DNA of 19,866 nt. Origin: Anaerolineae bacterium. GTDB lineage: Bacteria; Chloroflexota; Anaerolineae; J102. This document shows positions 1-5,693 of this stretch, piece by piece. Every line of letters starts with the position of its first letter. Positions within the stretch are counted from its first letter, which is position 1. The notes beneath the pieces were generated by a model. It searched no databases. It was given only the letters and a program-made list of their open reading frames with translations, and was not told where the DNA came from. Both the position numbers and the translations under genes were made by a program. The stretch lies in assembly GCA_026992375.1 (NCBI GenBank), contig JALXAF010000245.1, forward strand, positions 1 through 19,866, given 5' to 3'.

Positions 1-776
1 CCGTACATCTGCTCGGGCGGCTCGGTGATGCCGATGGTGTTGCCCGTGCTCTTGCTCATGCGCTCGACGCCGTCGGTGCCCACCAAAATGGGCATGGTCA
101 GCGCGATCTGCGGGCGCAGGCCAAAGGCTTCCATCAGCTTGCGCCCGGCCATCAGGTTGAAGAGCTGGTCGGTGCCGCCGAGCTGGACGTCGGTTTTCAG
201 CGCCACCGCGTCATAGCCCTGCATCAGCGCATAGAAGAATTCGTGCAGCCAGATGGGCGCGCCCGACGCGTAGCGTTTGGAGAAGTTGTCTCGGGCCAGG
301 AACTGCTGCACGGTGAAGTTGCTGGCCAGGCCAATGATATCCTGGAAGGTGAGCTTGCTCAGCCATTCGTGATTGTAGCGAACCTCGGTTTTCTCCTCGT
401 CCAGCACTTTGAACGCCTGCTGGATGTAGGTCTGGGCCTTTTCCATGGCATCTTCCAGGGTTTGTTGGGGCCGGGCGCTGTCCTTGTCGCTGGGATCGCC
501 CACGATGCCCGTGAAGGTGCCGATGAGGAAGATGGCCTGATGGCCCAGGTCCTGGAACTGGCGCAGTTTGCGCATGGTCACCGTGTGGCCCAGGTGCAGG
601 TCGGGCGAGGTGGGATCATAGCCGCAGTAGACGCGCAGCGGGCGTCCGCCCTTGCGGCTCTCCTCCAGCCGCTGGCGCAGCTCCGCTTCCATGTTTTTGT
701 AGGTCTGGGCGTCGCCAAAATCGACGCCGCGCATGAGGATGGCAAGTTGCTCTTCGACGGGTGGGAATTCGGGCAT
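1..776 (-). CDS. tyrS: Tyrosyl-tRNA synthetase, N-terminal part (3' end beyond window)
   Basis: Charges tRNA-Tyr with tyrosine in the cytoplasm (class Ic aminoacyl-tRNA synthetase). I read the reverse strand from the ATG at 776. The first 258 codons are open and the gene runs off the left edge of the window. The protein begins MPEFPPVEEQ. It shows the nucleotide-binding HIGH-type signature as HLGH at about residues 61-64, inside YDPTSPDLHLGHTV, then IGTFTGIVGDPSDK. The KMSKS loop appears as RMSKS at about residues 239-243. The tyrosine-pocket stretch QLGGTDQLFNLMAGRK precedes it. The C-terminal anticodon-binding and S4-like regions are not visible. No good Shine-Dalgarno sequence precedes the start. 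The TlpA-like gene lies upstream on the same strand, separated by an inverted repeat. Confidence 0.95.
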   Translation of the reverse strand, partial: MPEFPPVEEQLAILMRGVDFGDAQTYKNMEAELRQRLEESRKGGRPLRVYCGYDPTSPDLHLGHTVTMRKLRQFQDLGHQAIFLIGTFTGIVGDPSDKDSARPQQTLEDAMEKAQTYIQQAFKVLDEEKTEVRYNHEWLSKLTFQDIIGLASNFTVQQFLARDNFSKRYASGAPIWLHEFFYALMQGYDAVALKTDVQLGGTDQLFNLMAGRKLMEAFGLRPQIALTMPILVGTDGVERMSKSTGNTIGITEPPEQMY

Positions 777-841
777 GAGATTCAGTGAAATGAGTTTGAT
801 GAAGTTGGAGAGAAATGAAGGCGTTTGATGGGAGATTTTGG

Positions 842-921
842 TTGGATATTGGGTATTGGATATTGGATATTGACAACGAACGCAAAATCCCCAATACCCA
901 ATACCTGGTACCCAATACCCA
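842..921. repeat. Inverted repeat built from a tattgg(g/a) unit
   Basis: The left arm (842-872) reads TTGGATATTGGGTATTGG and continues with more ATTGGATATTG copies. After a 16-base spacer, the right arm (889-921) carries the complementary CCAATACCCAATACC and CCCAATACCC. Each arm is itself a degenerate direct repeat, so the transcript could pair in several registers. It fills the gap between the tlpA-like gene and tyrS. It has no poly-U tract and is not a canonical terminator. I believe similar arrays occur between genes in many environmental genomes, but I cannot check this here. Confidence 0.75.
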
Positions 922-923
922 AA

Positions 924-1439
924 TTACTCTTCCAGAAGTTTGTGTGCAATTTTCAGAGCCATGTCCTTGCTCATCTGGCCTTCGATTTTGCCGCGCAGGA
1001 TGCCGTTTTTATCGATGAACCAGGTGGTGGGCATGTGCTTGAGGCCGAAAACCGCGTTGACCGTGGCGTCGTCGGAGATGACTATGGGAAAGGTGATGCC
1101 ATTTTCAGCCACGAAAGCCTTGACTTTCTCCGGCTTCTCTTCTGCGTTCAGGCCGATGATGACAAAGCCTTCGTCCTTCAGTTCGTCATAGACTTCTTGC
1201 AGCGCGGGCAGTTCGGCTACGCAGGGCGGGCAATAAGTGCCCCAGAAGTTGACGAACACCACCTGGCCCGGATAGCCATCGAGCGCGATCATGTCGCCAT
1301 CGGGCGTGGGCAGCGAGATGGGAGGCACGGGCTCGGTCCCGTCCAGCGGCGGCAGAGGCGTGGTGAAGCTGCCGCACGCGGCCAGGAGCAAGCCCGCAAT
1401 CAGGAGCAAAGGCGTGACGAAAAGGAATACTCGACGCAT
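924..1439 (-). CDS. TlpA/ResA-like thiol-disulfide oxidoreductase lipoprotein
   Basis: Predicted membrane-anchored, extracytoplasmic thioredoxin-fold protein of 171 residues (redoxin/AhpC-TSA/TlpA family). The N-terminus is a lipoprotein signal: a short basic start, a hydrophobic stretch and the lipobox LLAAC, with the lipidated Cys at residue 22. The core shows VVFVNFWGTYCPPCVAELP with the redox pair Cys70-Pro-Pro-Cys73. The cis-proline region is KHMPTTWFID, with the proline at about 137. Family members reduce disulfides on cytochrome c apoproteins or other exported proteins. No cytochrome-maturation gene is visible here, so the partner is unknown. The start at ATG 1439 gives an intact signal peptide, although no clear ribosome-binding site precedes it. 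It is divergent from the methyltransferase at 1558 and upstream of tyrS on the same strand. Confidence 0.9.
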   Translation of the reverse strand: MRRVFLFVTPLLLIAGLLLAACGSFTTPLPPLDGTEPVPPISLPTPDGDMIALDGYPGQVVFVNFWGTYCPPCVAELPALQEVYDELKDEGFVIIGLNAEEKPEKVKAFVAENGITFPIVISDDATVNAVFGLKHMPTTWFIDKNGILRGKIEGQMSKDMALKIAHKLLEE

Positions 1440-1459
1440 GATGAAAAGAAAGTGAATGG

Positions 1460-1522
1460 CAGTGACAAACTGCTTACTGCTTACTGCCTTACTGTTTACA
1501 GATCACTGCTAACTGCATACTG
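1460..1522. repeat. Degenerate ctgctta/actgc tandem repeat
   Basis: The divergent gap between the tlpA-like gene and the methyltransferase contains a run of related heptamer-like units. It includes CTGCTTACTGCTTACTGCC, then a TTACTGTTTACAG segment and CACTGCTAACTGCATACTGG. The reverse complement of the same vocabulary (GCAGTAAGCAG, CAGTATGCAGTAAAGCAG) occurs at 10246-10293. The two stretches are therefore copies of one repeat family in opposite orientation. Confidence 0.7.
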
Positions 1523-1548
1523 GCATTTTACCCCAGCCATGCTAAAAT
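1520..1548 (+). promoter_or_regulatory. Candidate extended -10 promoter, nearly leaderless methyltransferase
   Basis: A -35-like CTGGCA at 1520-1525 (4 of 6 to consensus) is followed after 17 bases by TAAAAT at 1543-1548 (5 of 6). A TG lies one base upstream of the -10 (extended -10 element, TGcTAAAAT). Initiation about 7 bases downstream would fall within a few bases of the ATG at 1558. The message would be leaderless or nearly so, which fits the missing Shine-Dalgarno sequence. Confidence 0.5.
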
Positions 1549-1557
1549 CAGCGAACT

Positions 1558-2178
1558 ATGGAGATTATCCGAGACGCAAGCGTCGCCCGATTGAAGGAGG
1601 ACCAGGCCCGGTGGGATGAACGCTACCGAACGAATCATCCCGCGGCCCGGCTGCAGCCCGATCCGTGGGTGCAGGCTCAGGCCCGATGGCTGACGGGCGG
1701 GCGGGCGCTGGATGTGGCCTGCGGCCGCGGGCGACACACGCTGTGGCTGGCGCGGCTGGGCTACCAGGTGGATGCGGTGGACATCAGCTATGTGGGACTG
1801 CGGGGGCTGGCCGATCGCATCGAGGCGGAGGGGCTGGCCGACCGCGTGCGGCTCATTCAGGCCGATCTGGAAGCGTGGCGCCCTCGGCCCAACGCGTACG
1901 ATCTCATCCTCGTCACTCGTTATTTCAACCGCGGCCTCATCGCCTCATTCGCCGAGGCCCTGCGCCCGGGCGGCATGACCCTTTATCTCACTTTTCACAC
2001 CGACTGGCTGAAAATCCACCCCGAGTTCACCGCCGAATACATGCTGCAACCGGGCGAGTTTACCACCCTGTTCGCAGATTGGGAGTGGCTGGCCTACGAA
2101 GAGCGGCGATTGCCGCCGGGCGGCGATGATCGGGCGGATTGCACCAGCGCCATTCTGGCCCGCAAGCCCGCCTCGTAG
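1558..2178 (+). CDS. Class I SAM-dependent methyltransferase (small, TehB-like)
   Basis: 206-residue Rossmann-fold methyltransferase, probably cytoplasmic. Motif I is ALDVACGRGRHTLWLA (about residues 50-65) and the acidic end of beta-2 is VDAVDIS (about 71-77). QADLEAW (101-107) is the adenine-contacting Asp region, and YDLILVTRYFNR (114-125) is the motif IV equivalent. Short members with this arrangement are often annotated as TehB-like or generic methyltransferase domain 11/25 proteins. The substrate cannot be read from sequence. The ATG at 1558 lacks a ribosome-binding site, but a candidate promoter sits just upstream. A purine-rich GAAGGAGG at 1593-1600 lies inside the coding region with no in-frame start at useful spacing. 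The gene is 15 bases upstream of the F420-type oxidoreductase and probably co-transcribed with it. Confidence 0.85.
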   Translation: MEIIRDASVARLKEDQARWDERYRTNHPAARLQPDPWVQAQARWLTGGRALDVACGRGRHTLWLARLGYQVDAVDISYVGLRGLADRIEAEGLADRVRLIQADLEAWRPRPNAYDLILVTRYFNRGLIASFAEALRPGGMTLYLTFHTDWLKIHPEFTAEYMLQPGEFTTLFADWEWLAYEERRLPPGGDDRADCTSAILARKPAS

Positions 2179-2193
2179 CTTCAGGAGACATCC

Positions 2194-2700
2194 ATGGCCC
2201 ACAAGCCCAATTTCTTCAACAAGATCGCGGTCAAAATCGCTGCATCTGGTCCCGGATCGTGGCTATTCTCCCGCATTCTGCATCACATCGATCCGGTCGT
2301 ATTCAGGATGACGGACGGACGCAAGACCCTGACCAGCATCCTCACGGGCCTGCCCATCGTCATGCTCACCACCATCGGACGCAAGAGCGGCCAGCCCCGC
2401 ACACTGCCCCTGCTGGGCATCCGGGATCAGGAAAACGCAGGCGTCTTCGCACTCATTGCGTCCAACTGGGGGCGGCAGCGCAATCCGGCCTGGTACTACA
2501 ACCTCAAGGCCCATCCCCGGGCCACATGCGTCATCGACGGCGTTTCGGGCGAATACATCGCCAAAGAAGCAGAGGGCGAGGAGTATGATCGGTTCTGGCG
2601 TTACGCCGAAGCCACCTATCCTGGTTTTCCGGTGTACAAAAAACGCGCCGCGGGCCGTCACATCCCCATCATGGTGATGACGCCCGCCACGGATGCGTAG
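2194..2700 (+). CDS. Deazaflavin (F420)-dependent nitroreductase-family protein, DDN-like
   Basis: 168-residue protein of the DDN/PF04075 split-barrel flavin fold. Diagnostic stretches are LTTIGRKSGQPRTLPLLGIR (about residues 58-77) and IASNWGRQRNPAWYYNLKAH (about 88-107). Both match the family's cofactor-binding pattern (GRxSGxxRxxPL, then NPxWYxNLxAxP). Family members use reduced F420, a deazaflavin cofactor, to reduce quinones, nitroimidazoles or other conjugated substrates. The substrate here is unknown. A good AGGAG lies 6 bases before the ATG. It follows the methyltransferase by 15 bases and converges on the next gene with only 3 bases between stop codons. No F420 biosynthesis gene is in the window, so cofactor supply is inferred. 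Confidence 0.88.
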   Translation: MAHKPNFFNKIAVKIAASGPGSWLFSRILHHIDPVVFRMTDGRKTLTSILTGLPIVMLTTIGRKSGQPRTLPLLGIRDQENAGVFALIASNWGRQRNPAWYYNLKAHPRATCVIDGVSGEYIAKEAEGEEYDRFWRYAEATYPGFPVYKKRAAGRHIPIMVMTPATDA

Positions 2701-2703
2701 CGA

Positions 2704-3576
2704 CTATCTGAACGCCAGCAGCCCAAAGGCCTCGGGCCGGCGTTTGACCGCCCTGAAGCCCGCTTCCTGCAAACGTCGGGCCGCCGAGCGGGCCACGTTG
2801 CGACCCGATTTGCTGCGCAGATCGCCGATGTAGTGGAACAGCCGCCCGCCCCGCTTCAGCACCCGATGCAGCTCCCGGTAGTACTCCGCGCTGTAAAGAT
2901 GCCCGGCCAGATTGAACATGGGCGGATCGTGGATGATGCGGTCGAAAGATGCGTCCTCGAAATCGAAGATGTAATCGAAGCTATCGCCGATGAGTTGGGT
3001 GATGTTGGGGCTTTCGAACAGCGCCCGGGACCAGGGATTGATGCGGCAGATTTCGATGACCGCCGGGTCCAGCTCGATGGTGATCACCTCGTCAGCTCGC
3101 CGGGCGGCCAGACTCGCGGTGTAGCCCAGGCCCGTGCATGTATCCAGCACCCGGCCCCGGGGCGCAGCCGCCTTGATCTTGCTGCGGGTGTCGGCCATGG
3201 GATCGGTGTTCTTGATGCGGTGCATGGGGATGCCCGAGATGAGCATGGTGGGCGCGCCTTCGGTGGGCATCAGCGAATAGAGCCGCCCGAAGGTCTCGGA
3301 AAACGCCTGCACCTTCTCCACTCCGGCCTCGGTGATGGCGAAAACCGCCTGCTCGTTGCCGTGGATGTGTGCAACATCCTCCCAGGTCAGACTCAGGCCC
3401 GGGGGCAGCAGCACGCGCTCGGGCGTGAGGCGGGCGCGGGCGAGGCTCAGGCCCAGGTCGAGAGAGACATCGATCTCGGGCAGGCCTGCGTCTCGGGCGG
3501 CCTGCAGCTCGCGGGTCTGGTAAAAGGAGAGGAGGGGGATCACTTTTTCTTGACTTCCGAATTGAACACCGCTCAC
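2704..3576 (-). CDS. SAM-dependent methyltransferase, COG2521-like
   Basis: 290-residue protein. The N-terminal 120 residues have no motif I recognise. The C-terminal part is a class I methyltransferase. Motif I is VLDTCTGLGYTA (about residues 143-154), ITIELD (about 165-170) is the acidic beta-2 end, and RIIHDPPMFN (about 213-222) is a motif IV of the DPP type. The architecture, with a long N-terminus and an HDPP motif, resembles proteins described as predicted archaeal-type methyltransferases (COG2521) or spermidine-synthase-like. That assignment is from memory and untested. The start is GTG at 3576, preceded only by a weak GGGAAAA. It lies 13 bases after the DNA methyltransferase stop, so the two probably form an operon. 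The substrate is unknown. Confidence 0.8.
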   Translation of the reverse strand: MSGVQFGSQEKVIPLLSFYQTRELQAARDAGLPEIDVSLDLGLSLARARLTPERVLLPPGLSLTWEDVAHIHGNEQAVFAITEAGVEKVQAFSETFGRLYSLMPTEGAPTMLISGIPMHRIKNTDPMADTRSKIKAAAPRGRVLDTCTGLGYTASLAARRADEVITIELDPAVIEICRINPWSRALFESPNITQLIGDSFDYIFDFEDASFDRIIHDPPMFNLAGHLYSAEYYRELHRVLKRGGRLFHYIGDLRSKSGRNVARSAARRLQEAGFRAVKRRPEAFGLLAFR

Positions 3577-3589
3577 TTTTCCCAGTCAA

Positions 3590-4438
3590 TCAAGCCATCG
3601 ACACGGAATTCATCCACTGCGCCGGGCGCTCGTTTTCGAGGGTCTCTTCGACCATCTGATAATAATCGTCCATGATGTCGATGCCGATGGAATTGCGCCG
3701 CATCCGGTAAGCGACGCGAAGCGTCGTGCCCGAGCCCATGAACGGATCGAGCACCCAATCGCCTTCTTTTGTGAAAAGCTTGATAAACCATTCGGGCAAC
3801 GATTCGGGGAAAGCCGCGCTGTGGTTTTTATTCCTCGTCACAGTCGCCATGTGCAGCACATTGGTGGGATAAACCAGCTCGCGTCCCACCCAATTGGCGA
3901 CGCGTTTTCCGAACCCGCTGCCCACTCGCGATTCATCCCGGCGTTGATCGGTCGGACTCAGATTCTGCAGGCGCTTTTTGGACCAATCGCCCACTGGCAC
4001 CATGACCGCTTCCTGATACATGTTGAACTGGCGCTGCTTGTTGAATTGCAAAAGTCGCTCCCACGAATCTCGAAACCGATTTGGCCACTTTCCCGGGTAG
4101 GAATTCTTCTTATGCCAGCAAAACTCCTCGGTCCAAAGCCAACCCTGTTTGCGCATGGCCAGGATGAGCTCGATGACATAGGTGTGGCGCTCCCCTTTCA
4201 CAACGCGCTCTTTGATGTTCAAAATGAACGTGCCGGTGGGCTTCAGCACCCGCAACAATTCGGCGCTGATGGGCAGAAACCATTCCACGTAATCGTCGGG
4301 GTGAATCCCACCATAAGTGTTTTTTCGCTGATCCGCATAAGGCGGCGAGGTGACGATCAGATCAATGGAATTTTCTGGCAAAGTCTTCAGCACTTCACGG
4401 CTATCGCCAAGAATCGGTCTGGCAACTACTTCGGGCAT
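3590..4438 (-). CDS. Beta-class site-specific DNA methyltransferase (N4-cytosine/N6-adenine)
   Basis: 282-residue DNA methyltransferase with permuted beta-class order. The catalytic motif IV TSPPY comes first (about residues 30-34). The target-recognition region follows. Then come the motif X-like FPESLPEWFIKLFT, motif I DPFMGSGTT (about 231-239) and motif II IGIDI (about 251-255). A TSPPY/SPPY motif is typical of N4-cytosine enzymes, but some N6-adenine enzymes share it, so base specificity is uncertain. I chose ATG 4438, 9 bases after AAGGA. A GTG two codons upstream (4444) is in frame but too close to the Shine-Dalgarno. No restriction endonuclease gene is visible on either side, so it looks like an orphan methylase. 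A good promoter lies upstream. Confidence 0.92.
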   Translation of the reverse strand: MPEVVARPILGDSREVLKTLPENSIDLIVTSPPYADQRKNTYGGIHPDDYVEWFLPISAELLRVLKPTGTFILNIKERVVKGERHTYVIELILAMRKQGWLWTEEFCWHKKNSYPGKWPNRFRDSWERLLQFNKQRQFNMYQEAVMVPVGDWSKKRLQNLSPTDQRRDESRVGSGFGKRVANWVGRELVYPTNVLHMATVTRNKNHSAAFPESLPEWFIKLFTKEGDWVLDPFMGSGTTLRVAYRMRRNSIGIDIMDDYYQMVEETLENERPAQWMNSVSMA

Positions 4439-4486
4439 ACGCACGCTTCCTTCAAGATGACTGACGGAGGAGCAACTTCCATTCAG

Positions 4487-4515
4487 ATTTTATCATGGTC
4501 AGAAAATTAACTCAA
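4487..4515 (-). promoter_or_regulatory. Candidate sigma-70-type promoter of the DNA methyltransferase
   Basis: On the minus strand, TTGAGT (4510-4515) is separated by exactly 17 bases from TAAAAT (4487-4492). A TG at the extended -10 position precedes it (TGaTAAAAT). It lies about 50 bases upstream of the methyltransferase start, in the gap after znuA. The methyltransferase pair therefore appears to have its own promoter and does not depend on znuA read-through. Confidence 0.6.
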
Positions 4516-4536
4516 TCTCGTTTCCCGGCCATCACC

Positions 4537-5475
4537 TTATCTTTGCGCCGCCTGGACGATGGCGTTCACATTGTAACGCATGAAGTCGAGATAGGTCGAG
4601 GCGGGCCCGTCCGGGCCGCTGAGAGACCCGGTGTAGATGGGAATGAGCTGCACGCCCGTATCCTCGGCCACGCGTTTGGCCAGATTGGGATTCACCGTGT
4701 TCCCCACCAGAATGGCGTTCACCCCTAGCTGTTTGATGACGTCTTCCAGTTGAGCGATCTCCTGGGCCGAGGGCTGAGCCAGGGCGCTGTGACTGGGGAT
4801 GATGGCTCCCACCTGCTCGATGCCATAGCGCCGGGCGAAATAGCCGAACACCTTGTGATCGGTCACCACCTTCAGGGGCAGCAGTGGCGTGATCTGGGCC
4901 TGAATCCACGCATCCAGCGCCTGCAACTGCTCCCGATAAGCCTCGGCATTCTGATGATACGCGTCTTCGTGGTCAGGATCGGCCTTGCTCAGCGCGTCTT
5001 CGATGTTTTGCGTCCAGATGATGACGTTGTTGGGGTCCATCCACACGTGGGGATCGTAGCGCTGACCGTGCTCCCCGGCCTCAGCGTCCCTCCCACCGAA
5101 TTCGATGGGCTCGACGCCATCGGAGACCGCGACGATCTTGTCGGGCGAGACCGCACTATCCAGCACGGGCATCAGCGTCTGCTCCAGATCGAAACCATTG
5201 ACGAACACGGTATCCGCGTCCGAAAGCGCGGCGATCTGCTGGGGGCTGGGCTCGAAGCTGTGGGGATCAGTGCCCGCGGGCATCAGCACCGTCAGATCGA
5301 TGAGGTCATCGCCGACGTTGGCGACCACGTCGCCGATGATGGATGTGGTGGCGACGACATTGAGTTTGCCGTCAGAAGCCGCGGGGGTGGCCTCCTCGCC
5401 GGGCGAGCAGGCAGCAAGGAAGAAAATCAGGAGCAGGAAGAGGATGGGGACAGGGAGCGGCTTTTGGGACGTCAT
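4537..5475 (-). CDS. Metal ABC transporter substrate-binding lipoprotein (ZnuA/TroA family)
   Basis: 312-residue cluster A-I solute-binding protein that captures Zn(II) or Mn(II) outside the membrane. The signal peptide ends in lipobox FLAAC, with lipid Cys at residue 23. Expected metal ligands are visible: His72 in GTDPHSFEPSP, His143 in YDPHVWMDP and His207 in VTDHKVFGYF. A fourth acidic ligand at the place of TroA Asp279 is not obvious, since this region reads YTGSLSGPDGP. Three histidines favour zinc over manganese, but this is inference. The insertion around residues 129-140 (RDAEAGEHGQRY) is short and only weakly His/acidic, unlike the long His-rich loop of many ZnuA proteins. No permease or ATPase gene is adjacent, so its partners are elsewhere. 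No good ribosome-binding site or Zur-like operator was seen upstream. The 218-base gap before the RCC1 gene holds nothing I can name. Confidence 0.93.
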   Translation of the reverse strand: MTSQKPLPVPILFLLLIFFLAACSPGEEATPAASDGKLNVVATTSIIGDVVANVGDDLIDLTVLMPAGTDPHSFEPSPQQIAALSDADTVFVNGFDLEQTLMPVLDSAVSPDKIVAVSDGVEPIEFGGRDAEAGEHGQRYDPHVWMDPNNVIIWTQNIEDALSKADPDHEDAYHQNAEAYREQLQALDAWIQAQITPLLPLKVVTDHKVFGYFARRYGIEQVGAIIPSHSALAQPSAQEIAQLEDVIKQLGVNAILVGNTVNPNLAKRVAEDTGVQLIPIYTGSLSGPDGPASTYLDFMRYNVNAIVQAAQR

Positions 5476-5693
5476 GGTGGGGATGGCGTGTGGAGTGAGG
5501 ATGGGACATGTTCACTCTATTGGATGCAGTCAGGTTACAAGATGTCGCGAGAGATCGACCGAACGCGCGCCATCCGGGCCATATCCGGCCCCAATTCATC
5601 TACAGGAAGACATGAGCGTGAGGAGGTCCAGGTTGAGGATGTGATGAGGGAGGGATGACGGGGATAAGTCGCCAGGTTATTTCCCAACTTCGT

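Noticed and set aside
825..1619. 264-codon plus-strand open frame over the tlpA-like gene
   Set aside because: It crosses two repeats and the antisense of a clear thioredoxin lipoprotein; composition is not protein-like.
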